Part shown: one piece after another, positions 1-7,068 of the stretch | Position numbering within the stretch: the first letter of the stretch is position 1 | How the letters are laid out: each line of letters begins with the position of its first letter | Assembly: GCA_004151065.3 (NCBI GenBank) | Contig: NWUY0300010717.1 | Location: 64,672 to 74,836, forward strand | Source: Larix sibirica | Taxonomy: Eukaryota; Streptophyta; Pinopsida; Pinales; Pinaceae | DNA length: 10,165 bases | Direction: 5' to 3' | Made by a program: the position numbers and the translations under genes | The notes under the pieces: generated by a model | Seen by the model: only the letters and a program-made list of their open reading frames with translations | Database searches by the model: none | What the model was told of the DNA's origin: nothing

Positions 1-63
1 AAGTATTGTTCTATGGAAACTGGGAAGCATGAAATGACCTAACAGAGCTGGATGTAGTATTCT

Positions 64-241
64 TTAAAAGAAAGGAATGAAAGCATGTAAATCCTAATTT
101 GTTAAAGAAGGAAATGAAAGCATGTAAATCCTATTTTATTAAAGTAGGAGATGAAAGCATGTAAATCCTATTTTATTAAAGCACGAGATGAAAGCATGTA
201 AATCCTATTTTATTAAAGCAGGAAATGAAATCATGTAAAAG
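64..241. repeat. 37-bp tandem repeat (minisatellite), about 4.8 copies
   Basis: Five successive units start at 64, 102, 139, 176 and 213. The first is 38 bp, the next three are 37 bp, and the last is cut short near 241. Each begins with TTAAAG-like sequence and carries a core ATGAAAGCATGTAAATCCTA. Units 2 to 4 differ at only a few positions between the TTAAAG start and the ATGAAAG core, which points to fairly recent expansion, while units 1 and 5 are more diverged, as is usual at array edges. There are no unique spacers between units. No coding role is evident. Confidence 0.93.
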
Positions 242-1080
242 GTTAACCTAAGAAACATAAATTTAATCTGAAGGGAGAAAATATCCATTTAACTGTAATC
301 ACAAATTGCCATCTTCAAAGTACAAAAAATATAGATATGATCTTATCTGAAAATGCTGTATAAAAAAGTGGAAATGAAGTCTAAAAGTCACTCATGTGGA
401 TGGTAGCTATAGGACTATGGACAGTGTGTTTCAGAACTACAGATGCAATACTAAAGAACTATAGAGGGAAAAACGCTCACGCTAAAACCAAAATCTGATG
501 TTTGAATGAAATGTTGAAATTAATCCACATGCAATTATACTAGAAATAAATAACTGAATGCACGAAAAATACTTGAAACAAAACTCATAACTCCTGAGAT
601 ACGTATTGAGGGGGCCCTCCCCAACACATATCATAGGAGGAGATGAAACTTATAAATCACTAAATGATAAAAACCCTGGAGCTTCATTATAAATTCATAA
701 ATCCCATCATGGCTGGTAAAAACTGTAAGACTAAATGTCTGAACTGTGAAAATGCTAAAAGATTGTTTTCAAAAATATGTCGCAGCCCGCCTGCTACTCA
801 AGTGTCTCTATTTATTACAACTTCTATCCTAGTTTTGCATTGGAAACCATGAACCAAAATTTAGGGGATTATCCCCTACAAATCAGGGAAAACAAGAGTG
901 CTGCGTCTTTAGTGATCCTCATGGTCTTCAATTTGGAGCTCGGCACTGCCACTATCCCTGTTATTCTCGCGTTATGCCCACACATGGTTTGTTCACATGA
1001 TTACTTTAAATAAAATATGCTAATACATAAGAAAGAATAATAACTAAATCATTTCATCCCATTATCAATTAAATTGCCTT
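242..1080. other. Intergenic stretch without recognisable gene
   Basis: Nothing here could be assigned. The sequence is AT-rich except for a small GC-rich blip near 609-623 and a more GC-balanced patch at about 880-990. Short open stretches occur in several frames on both strands across 664-1013, but none shows a familiar domain, conserved motif or codon pattern that picks out one frame. The 880-990 patch could be a remnant of an exon or of an old repeat; the sequence alone does not decide. Confidence 0.5.
862..878. repeat. 17-bp palindrome (TAGGGGAT-T-ATCCCCTA)
   Basis: A perfect inverted repeat with 8-bp arms and a single central base. It could form a very short hairpin in single-stranded form. 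It has no adjoining T-tract and no gene next to it, so no terminator or operator role is claimed. It may be chance. Confidence 0.6.
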
Positions 1081-1138
1081 CTCCCATAGATAAAGGAGTG
1101 CTTTCTGATTATTCCATTGCTAAGGTGTGGCATAATGG

Positions 1139-1169
1139 AGTCTATGGAATACCTATATCCTGGACTCAT
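1139..1169 (+). repeat. 31-bp direct repeat, copy 1
   Basis: The 31 bases from 1139 to 1169 recur exactly at 2440-2470. This copy sits near the left part of the plus-strand LINE relic. Similarity stops at 1170, where this copy continues with TATAC and the other with CAATA. The second copy directly follows the N gap, which makes an assembly cause possible. Confidence 0.9.
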
Positions 1170-1171
1170 TA

Positions 1172-1387
1172 TACAATATATATGGTCATTGGTCAATTCT
1201 AGGTGAATATCCTTGGGTTAGTTGTGGTGACTCTTTTAAGATGTTATGAAATTATATTATCCCTTTGAGAGCCTCCATAGGTACCCCATATTATCCTCCT
1301 TAGGTACAATATAGATGGTGACTGGAAAAGTCTAAGTGAATATCATTGGGTTAGTTGTGGTGACTCTTTTAGGATGTTAGGAAATTA
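1172..1387 (+). repeat. Local duplication, two about 83-bp copies at 133-bp spacing
   Basis: Bases 1172-1254 align without gaps to 1305-1387. The last 56 bases of each copy (1199-1254 and 1332-1387) differ at only 4 positions; the first 27 are more diverged. Weaker similarity seems to continue to the left of both copies, so the original event may have duplicated a whole 133-bp unit. It lies inside the connection region of the plus-strand LINE relic and would be a tandem duplication within that element or after its insertion. Confidence 0.85.
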
Positions 1388-2437
1388 GAATTGGTAGATT
1401 TATGGATAAGGGCCTCTTTTACTTATCTCAGGAAATTTATATTGACTTAACCACTATATAGAGCTAGGAATGGAAGAATGTTGAGAGTACTGGGTTATTA
1501 AATGATGAATTATTATATGGGAGGAATATATAGAAAAACTTAAGTTTAGTCATGTGAGGATTATAGTGGCCAAGGATAAATTGATTTCATCAAAGAACCC
1601 AACTAGGGAATATAATCCCCTAAGTTGGGCTATAAGATTTTATTTGAACATGGTCCTAGGGAGGAGCCTATCTAGTGGTGGAGGAAGATAGAGAAGCTCA
1701 AATGTCAATTAAAGTCCAAGGTTTTTATGTGACCGTCACTCAATAATAAGGTACTTACATGGGATAACTTATAAAAAAGAAAACAAGTGCTCCCAAATGG
1801 CATATACTTTACAAAGACAATATGAAAATATTAACCACCTGCTCATTTTTTGCTAGGTTTGGAAGGAGTTAGAAGCAATAGAAAAATCAAGTAATGTTTG
1901 GAATAGTGGCTTTTTAGAAGAATGTATGGAAAAATGAGATAAAAAATATTCTATGAAGAGTTATCATTCATTACCATTTAATTATAAGACGACGATTATG
2001 GTTATCTAGGCATTTTAGTTTGTTTTAGGATTGGTAGATTCCTTCCTTACAATGTGCTTTATATTGTATGAATATTATCATTAGCTTTGTTCAATGTAAT
2101 CTTGTAAAGAACCCAAAACAAACTATTGAAGAGGTGATCAATAAATCTAGGGCTTAGATATATTTTGATGGAGCTACTTGTTGGTTCATTCGTTTTTGGA
2201 AAGGACCATAAGCATGGAAGATCGTGTCCAAAGTAAGGCGTAGGTTGTAGGAAATAGTTAATGACTGCAATTGTTTTGGGTCCACTCCCGCGGCTCTATA
2301 AAGAATAGAAGAAAAGTGAGCGAGGAGAGGTGGAGAAGAGAGAATAGTGGATCAAAGGACAACTAGAAGATCAGATCTCTGGGTGGAGAAATTCTCTTAG
2401 TTATGTTTTGTTGATGTAATTGTAACTTCGGAATGTA

Positions 2438-2439
2438 NN
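2438..2439. other. Assembly gap (two N)
   Basis: Two undetermined bases lie at the right end of the LINE relic, immediately before the second copy of the 31-bp repeat. The join across this point should not be trusted as contiguous genome sequence. Confidence 0.95.
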
Positions 2440-2470
2440 AGTCTATGGAATACCTATATCCTGGACTCAT
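2440..2470 (+). repeat. 31-bp direct repeat, copy 2 (next to the gap)
   Basis: Exact copy of 1139-1169, beginning one base after the Ns. It could be an assembly overlap or misjoin at the gap, or a real duplicate such as a long target-site duplication around 1170-2439. The exact identity beside otherwise highly decayed sequence favours an assembly or recent-duplication explanation over an old target-site duplication. Confidence 0.9.
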
Positions 2471-2677
2471 CAATAACCTTATTTCCTCCCCTGCATTTTC
2501 TATAATAACATTTTATTTATATATTACAAAAATTAATCTTTATCACATGAAAAACAAAATGGTTGTATACCTAGTGGAATTTCAAAGAAACAAAAATATT
2601 ATAGAACTCACAAATTCTTTTATCAATCGGTTTCAAAATTGACAACCAATATTGAGCTTGTTACCCCATGAGAAGGT
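2471..2677. other. AT-rich spacer, nothing recognised
   Basis: AT-rich sequence between the gap repeat and the SINE. The open stretch from 2433 to 2642 crosses the Ns, has no recognisable domain and is probably chance. Confidence 0.5.
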
Positions 2678-2706
2678 GGAAGCTCATATGCATGGGGTCT
2701 TTCTAA

Positions 2707-2717
2707 TAGGTGAGGTG
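2707..2717 (+). promoter_or_regulatory. Pol III box A-like element of the SINE
   Basis: TAGGTGAGGTG fits the box A pattern TRGYNNARNNG with one mismatch (G where a pyrimidine is expected) and starts 14 bases into the SINE body. Confidence 0.65.
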
Positions 2718-2750
2718 GCTGGGACAGTCGGCTGTGGCCATCCCCGCCCC

Positions 2751-2761
2751 GGTTCAAACCC
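2751..2761 (+). promoter_or_regulatory. Pol III box B element of the SINE
   Basis: GGTTCAAACCC fits the box B pattern GGTTCRANNCC exactly and lies at the usual distance from box A. Confidence 0.85.
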
Positions 2762-2823
2762 CAGAGTAACTGTTCCATTGGCGCCTTACTCTACCATTGA
2801 AAAAAAAAGGAAGCTCATATGCA

Positions 2824-3143
2824 CATTTATTATCCCATACCCAATTTAATTATAAAACAATGCATTTACATATCATAGTGGCAAAGAGGCAAAATTAAAA
2901 TAAGAACACCATATATATAAATCAAAAGTAACATAAAATATCATCAAATGTGCTAATTAGATATCCTTGCTTTCAATCATTCAACATTTTTATATCTTTT
3001 AAACTATGCCCTAGTTTTTTTTTCCTTCATCATGTTCGTAATTCATATGTTGACATCTTCTTGATGCTCTTCTCTCAATGTACATTGTTGTTGCTGAACA
3101 CAAAAGACACATTTTTTCATGCTGCTAAGTAGGATCCACATCT
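2824..3143. other. AT-rich flank, pre-insertion target DNA of the LINE
   Basis: AT-rich DNA between the SINE and the LINE. The 60-codon plus-strand open stretch at 2950-3132 is hydrophobic and low in complexity, shows no domain, and is probably chance. Before the LINE arrived this sequence would have joined 7962 onward through one copy of the 17-bp target sequence. Confidence 0.5.
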
Positions 3144-3160
3144 AGAATAAAATCAAATCA
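3144..3160. repeat. Target-site duplication of the LINE, left copy
   Basis: Seventeen bases identical to 7945-7961, directly abutting the element's poly(A) (T-tract at 3162-3169 on this strand). Bases flanking the two copies differ on both sides, so the match is bounded. Confidence 0.93.
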
Positions 3161-3474
3161 ATTTTTTTTAACAGAAACGTTTAATCGGCTTTATATTAAA
3201 ATAGGAACAGAGTTTACAAAAATGGACTGCAATAGGGATGTTCTCTAGAAAGAAGCAGAGCCAAGCCTGCAAGCTTGATATCAGTTGTGCTAATCTGCTC
3301 AAAATAAGCCTCCATTCTAGGAAGCTCATAGCTTCTTACAAACTGACCTAGCATTAAAACGAAAATGCATAACATAGCTTAAAATGTTTTTGTGCTTAAA
3401 AACCAGTACTGTTTCACAAAAAAAGGTATGGGACCTTGCAAGAAAAACCCAAAAAACCTAACAGCAAGATGCAG
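3161..3474 (-). other. LINE 3' UTR and short poly(A) tail
   Basis: Read on the minus strand, about 305 nt of non-coding sequence follow the stop of the last ORF2-side reading frame (stop codon at 3475-3477). It ends in a run of eight A residues (complement of 3162-3169) next to the target-site duplication. An AATATAAAG stretch lies about 30 nt before the tail (complement of about 3190-3200). This is the natural 3' end of the element and fixes its orientation. Confidence 0.75.
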
Positions 3475-3848
3475 CTACTTGCATTCCACATTTCCTTTGG
3501 CCTCCGCAACAAGATCACTGATGTCTTTACGCATCTCTTCCAGATTGGCTACTGCCACCTTTGTTGTGCCATGGATTTCAAGCATCCTAACGTCCAAGTT
3601 ATTGAGTTTTGCCTCCACCATTGAGGCTACATGTTCAGGAATTCTTGCACTGAGACTACGAACCTCGATGTTCGTTGCATTCACTAGAGCAAAGAGATGG
3701 GTGAATGCCTTCTTTAGTTCGTAATTGTCATTGCTGATAGTCCAAATCTGAGCCTCTAAGTCCTTCAAATAAGTCTGAAATGTTGTTGATAGATTGTTAA
3801 ACCCCAGCCCATCCTTTGTCGAATGGAGCCCTAGGCCGAGAAAAGCAG
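3475..3848 (-). pseudogene. LINE C-terminal region with predicted coiled coil
   Basis: An open frame of about 120 codons on the minus strand, downstream of RNase H. From the Met at 3768 it has 97 residues and no internal stop. It is rich in Leu, Glu, Lys, Asp and Asn with heptad-like spacing, for example MKDLEAQIWTISNDNYELKK at its start and VANLEEMRKDISDLVAEAKG near its end, suggesting a helical coiled coil. The frame continues upstream of that Met to about 3848, so the Met is probably not a real start; the stretch reads better as the tail of a longer protein. It sits between RNase H and the 3' UTR of the LINE. No known domain is recognised. It could instead be a separate small ORF or captured host sequence; the coiled coil is judged by eye only. 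Confidence 0.5.
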
Positions 3849-4345
3849 CTTTTCCCTGGTTCTTCGCAGAAGGTTGCGCATTCCTGGCGCCAGCATCTGC
3901 TCCATCGGTTCTTTCTGACTCAAATTAGCATAGAATGGTCTCCCGTGGGAAATCACCTGTTTTCCACATTGGAGAAGATATGAGGAATGGTTCTCTACCA
4001 TATTGTATTTTCCAATATGACGCTTTGCCTTAAAGAGCTTGACACAAGAAATACAGAGCTTTAAACCGGAATTACAGAACTTGAAACAGAGTCTGGACAC
4101 GTCGCTACAGGAAAGGATGAAGCGTCTTTCCCAAGTTTAAGTCCAAATTTACCACAGGGGATCGCCACATTAATGCCCATCATGGGAGCCATGTGGGACG
4201 CTCGTGTGGGAAGATCCTGTATCTTCACATTGGTCTTGGAGGATGTGCTGAGACTGACGTTTAGGTGCCCACTAATGGCTAAGGGTGGAGTCGATCTTTT
4301 GATGTGGCCAAGCCAAATCCGGATTTTAACCATAGGATTGTGCAA
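3831..4345 (-). pseudogene. LINE region between RNase H and coiled coil, frameshifted
   Basis: Two overlapping open frames on the minus strand, 94 codons (4345 to 4061) and 89 codons (4100 to 3831), follow RNase H and lead into the coiled-coil frame. The switches near 4100 and 3850-3900 look like single frameshifts in one ancestral frame. The second frame contains CISCVKLFKAKRH and, 21 residues past its last base, CGKQ, a Cys- and His-containing patch that might bind metal, though no standard zinc-knuckle spacing is present. No family is recognised. The near absence of stops over about 870 bp in an otherwise decayed element argues that this was coding, but the choice of frame is inference. 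Confidence 0.4.
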
Positions 4346-4389
4346 ATACCTTGGAACAAGGGGGGATTATGGAACCCAAGCTATTCCAA

Positions 4390-4830
4390 GTTCTTGTTTA
4401 TTCTAACCAGTACACCACAAGCAAGCTTAGCCCCATAATTTGCCATCTTGTCCGCTCATTTGTTATTGGATCTAAGAATGTGAAGGAAATTGATTTCCTT
4501 GAATTCATGGACTATGTGATTTAGAAGTTGTTGAGTTTTGGTTGTAGGCTTCTTTCTACATTTTGGTAGACTCCTAGCTTCCCTTATGATCAGCATCGAG
4601 TCACAAAAGACGATCAGTTCCTCAATTCCCTCAGTTCTGGAAAGCTCAAGTCCTTATGAGAGCGACCCATTCAGCTCCGTTGTTGGTCTTTTTTCCAATA
4701 CCCCACACATAATCTTTCATTTTGGTTCCATCAGAGTCAAAGAGAACTCATCCCACTCCTGCTGGCCCAGGGTTGCATTTTGAGGCACCATCAAAGAAGG
4801 GTGAATTGCTTCCTAAATTGCTTTTCCAAG
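4390..4830 (-). pseudogene. LINE RNase H domain (RVT_3-like), frameshifted
   Basis: RNase H degrades the RNA strand of the RNA-DNA hybrid during retrotransposition. On the minus strand the domain opens with FFDGASKCNPGPAGVG; the first catalytic Asp codon is 4790-4792. NNGAEW follows with the catalytic Glu at 4670-4672, then VFCDS with the second Asp at 4600-4602, and finally NNK, a stop, and ADKMAN with the last Asp at 4450-4452. The first two residues lie in one frame and the last two in another, so an indel lies between 4670 and 4610. A stop follows GVG, and a TGA at 4456-4458 sits where the family usually has Arg, consistent with CGA to TGA decay. All four acidic positions can still be read. 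Plant L1 elements are known to carry such a domain after the zinc-binding region. Confidence 0.85.
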
Positions 4831-5192
4831 ACTGAAAGGATTCATCATTCATTCTAATATGCCAATGTTTAGCGCTTGGCCTTCTAGAGAGATGAGGCTG
4901 ATAGTTGTTAGAAGTTGGGATTAAGAAGTCAGCAACCCAAGTTTTTTCTTCGCTGGTCAGATTTTCCTTGTTGATATTGTTCATGCCTCTAGAGGTAAGG
5001 GATTCTTTCCAAATAGCTTTAGCAGAAGCCAAAGTTCTGCCCCGGGTGGACTTTTTGTCCTCAAATATTTATTTGTTTCGAGCATTCCATATTTTTCGGC
5101 AGATGAGCTTTGGAAGTGCCTCCCAAGCTATTTGAAGATTTGGTTTCTTTGTCAGAGATCCCTGGTAGCAATCCTTCCAGCATATAAATAGG
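4831..5192 (-). pseudogene. LINE linker between zinc-binding and RNase H domains
   Basis: Minus-strand sequence joining the two domains. It includes a Trp-rich stretch in the frame 5386 to 5069 (EVWNRAYQDLPLN and later ICRKIWNARNK), typical of the part after the zinc ligands in which W-x-x-RN motifs recur. The frame 5032 to 4748 then runs on into RNase H. The two frames are offset, with the switch between about 5069 and 5032. No separate function is assigned. Confidence 0.7.
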
Positions 5193-5705
5193 TCATGCCA
5201 TGCAGTAGGTAGAGTCAAATTTAAAGGCAAATCTTGATATGCTCTGTTCCAAACTTCTTGGGAGAATTGCATCAAGAAAAAGATGATTGAGAGTTTCTTT
5301 ATTTTCTTTGCACAAGATGCACCAAGCCGGACCTTCAATTCCCCTTTTCCTGAGATTATCAGAAGTGAGCATTTTGCGATGAGCAAGGGTCCAAGAGAAG
5401 GTGTTTATCTTTGGGAGCCCATCCTTACTCCAGGCCGCATTCCATTTGTTATTCCTGTTCCTATTGTGCTTGTTGTCGTCGACTAAATGGTAGCCCTCTA
5501 TGACCGAGTAGTGACTAGTATTCCCCCACCCCCATTTATCTAAAAGCTTACGATGCACTAGGGTTGCGGAGTGAATGGAGGAGAGAAGAAGATTGTAGTC
5601 AGATCTCAGATGCTCCGGGAGTTCAAATTCTTTCCAACCGGCCCAGCGGCCGTGTCTAGTCCAAATGGATAAGTCGAAAAGAGTGCAAATATTACAATTA
5701 TCCAT
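5193..5705 (-). pseudogene. LINE zinc-binding domain after reverse transcriptase (zf-RVT)
   Basis: An open minus-strand frame of 170 codons. It carries the family landmarks in order: WSKDGLPKINTFSWTLAHRK, then LTSDNLRKRG, then GPAWCILCKENKETLNHLF. The CxxC pair (WCILC, near residue 129, about 5311-5325) and the NHLF histidine would be metal ligands. The expected following Cys is not in this frame but appears one frame over just after HLFL, and the overlapping frame then reads FSQEVW, so a small indel near 5260-5275 disrupts the end of the domain. This region is thought to help ORF2 protein bind nucleic acid. It lies directly between the RT thumb and connection region (5714-6254) and RNase H. 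Confidence 0.85.
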
Positions 5706-6352
5706 CCAAATTTTTAAGTCTGAGAAGGCTTGTTGAGATATGGGAGGACGGGCTTCACTGAACTTATCATGCCAAATGCTAATTTATTTACCACTTCCCG
5801 GAATCCAGTGGAGCTGACTCTGAATAATAGGATCCGCTTTTTGGCAGAGAGCCCAAATAAGGGAGCCAATTTTATTTTGAGCAATGCTTTCAACACTTCT
5901 TTTCCTGTTGCCCTGCATGTATATTTTACAGAGAATTTATTTCCACCAAGCTTTCTTACATGAGATAGTTCGCCATAGAATTTTAGCTCCTAAGGCAATG
6001 TTCATGATCGTCGGATCTTTCACACCAGCCCCCCCCCCGCTATTTTTTGGACTGCAGACTAGATCCCAATTTATCAAGTGGAATTTCTTAGCATTATTTG
6101 TCTTGCCTCCTTTCCATAGGAACGTCTTGAGCTCTTTAGAAATAGCTTTAATCACAGTTTTGCGTGCTATGGAGATAGAGCAAACATAAAGTGCATAAGC
6201 TGAAAGGATAGATTTTATGAGTACTAGCTTGCCGGATGGGTTAAGCCAACCCAAGCCCCATGAGGCAATTTTTTTTTTTCAATCAAGCCATACCGGTTTG
6301 TGACTTTTTTCTTACCCTTGAAGATTGGGATTCCGAGGTACTGAAAAGAGTT
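5706..6352 (-). pseudogene. LINE reverse transcriptase thumb and connection region
   Basis: Minus-strand frames 6254 to 5937 and 5896 to 5714. The first reads GWLNPSGKLVLIKSILSAYA, then TFLWKGG, then INWDLVCSPKNSGG and a GAKILW segment. These are the standard plant LINE landmarks after the palm: GK-x-x-LIKSVL, FLW, W-x-x-VC-P-K-x-x-GG and the LW or W-x-x motif. Upstream, about 6254-6340, FQYLGIPIFKGKKK is the YLGiPi motif. A poly-A run (minus strand, complement of 6270-6279) coincides with a frame change and may be the site of a slippage indel. The second frame is the weakly conserved stretch leading into the zinc-binding domain. Confidence 0.85.
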
Positions 6353-6601
6353 CTAGGCAATGATTCCTTCAAAATCGAAGATCCTGGCTATGCATGCCAT
6401 AGTCCCTACTGTGCAGTTCCAACCGTAGACTTTGGACTTGCTAGCGTTTATTTTCCCATCAAAGGCTTTTAGGAATGTACTCAATGCGTTGTTGAATCTT
6501 TCCACGATGATTGTGGATGCCCCTCCAAGCAAGATTGTGTCATCAGGGAATTGACCGTGATTGGATGCTTTTACCCCTTTGGCAATTTTCAGAAAGATCA
6601 T
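6353..6601 (-). pseudogene. LINE reverse transcriptase, motif C onward (start of the non-inverted 3' segment)
   Basis: Eighty-two minus-strand codons. KGVKAS is followed by QFPDDTILLGGAS: this is the catalytic YADD/FADD motif (motif C) with the two Asp codons at 6539-6544. Pro replaces the usual Ala, a change expected to harm the enzyme. It continues with AFDGKINASKSKV, the NxxKSK-type motif of the palm. The frame begins about 17 codons before motif C, exactly where the inverted plus-strand segment begins, so 6590-6602 is the inner inversion junction. The Met at 6601 is made by the junction and is not a real start. Confidence 0.88.
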
Positions 6602-7068
6602 AAATCCATTTCCTTAACCCTGTCCTCCCCGGTCATCCTTGGCCCTATCCCCTTCAAATTTAATCCTCTCTGGATTCAGGATGCAAAATTCTTATCCATT
6701 ATTCAAAATGCTTGGTGCACTCCTTGTATTGGCTCTCTTATTTATATTTAGGAAAGAAGACTCTGATTCGTGTGATATGCATTGAAATCCTGGGCAAAAT
6801 CATCATCCAAGAATCCTGGGGCATTGAAACTTTCCCTGCAATTCAATCTCTCTAATATTCAATCTCAAATGGATCATGAAGTTATAACACCGCTCTCCCT
6901 TGGCCTTGAAAAGGAGCTAAATCAAAAAATTCTCACTGCCGCCAAACAGGAAGAAGAAATGTGGAGAGTAAAATCAAGACAGTTGTGGTTAAAAGGTGGC
7001 GATAGATCACCAACTACTTCACAAACAAACCAAAATTCATCTCAGTTACAATGCAATTACTAAGCTGA
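6596..7068 (+). pseudogene. LINE endonuclease end and linker to reverse transcriptase (inverted 5' segment)
   Basis: Plus-strand frames across 6596-7063. The first codons, DHKSISL at 6596-6616, match the terminal DH motif of the apurinic-type endonuclease domain, so only the last motif of that domain survives. PIPFKFNPLW follows, then the charged linker, with EEEMWRVKSRQLWLKGGDRS near 6951-7010, the EE-x-x-W-x-x-KSR-x-x-W-x-x-GDR landmark found just before the RT domain. There are stops near 6750 and frame changes at about 6770 and 7010-7030. Everything upstream (the rest of the endonuclease and any ORF1) is missing, so reverse transcription stopped here. Confidence 0.82.

Larger units (their letters stand above)
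1080..2437 (+). pseudogene. Decayed L1-type LINE ORF2 fragment: connection, zinc-binding domain, RNase H start
   Basis: This is the 3' half of a LINE reverse-transcriptase polyprotein, badly decayed. Landmarks read in order on the plus strand. About 1351-1500 resembles the weakly conserved connection region. At 1751-1771 is VLTWDNL, a hallmark of the zinc-binding domain that follows reverse transcriptase in plant LINEs (zf-RVT). A Cys codon lies at 1788-1790. At 1833-1868 the frame reads NHLLIFC, a stop, then VWKE, the HLxxxC...VW end of the same domain. At 2134-2178 INKSRA, a stop and IYFDGAT match the start of an LINE RNase H domain (RVT_3). These pieces lie in different frames, so several indels and stops separate them; no product can be made. 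The left limit is uncertain and no poly(A) or target-site duplication was found. It belongs to the same broad clade as the element at 3144-7961 but differs in sequence, so it is a separate, older insertion. Confidence 0.75.
2678..2823 (+). mobile_element. tRNA-derived SINE with 15-bp target-site duplications
   Basis: A compact non-autonomous retroposon. The body is 2693-2808 (116 bp) and is far more GC-rich than its surroundings. It is bounded by perfect 15-bp direct repeats GGAAGCTCATATGCA at 2678-2692 and 2809-2823. Inside are RNA polymerase III promoter elements of tRNA type: a box A-like TAGGTGAGGTG at 2707-2717 and a box B GGTTCAAACCC at 2751-2761, spaced 33 nt apart as in tRNA genes. 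The body ends in nine A residues (2800-2808), which fixes the plus orientation. Such elements are transcribed by Pol III and copied by the enzyme of a partner LINE. The intact duplications suggest a fairly young insertion. Its 3' end does not resemble the end of the LINE at 3144-7961, so no partner can be named. Confidence 0.88.

Noticed and set aside
64-241. CRISPR-like regular repeats
   Set aside because: The units are directly adjacent with no unique spacers, and the window is eukaryotic in character. It is a tandem repeat.
609-623. GC-rich block as a promoter or CpG island
   Set aside because: It is only about 15 bases long and has no adjoining gene.
664-1013. Small protein genes on the plus strand (62 and 78 codons)
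   Set aside because: Overlapping short frames with no domain or frame preference; open stretches also occur on the other strand here.
2693-2775. Functional tRNA gene
   Set aside because: Box A and B are present, but no acceptor stem or clear cloverleaf could be paired, and the A-tail plus flanking duplications identify a SINE.
2652-2849. 65-codon plus-strand protein
   Set aside because: It runs through the SINE and both its duplications, so it is a chance open frame.
4173-6472. Plus-strand open frames across the minus-strand LINE segment
   Set aside because: They are shadows of the RT, zinc-binding and RNase H coding on the minus strand and show no motifs of their own.
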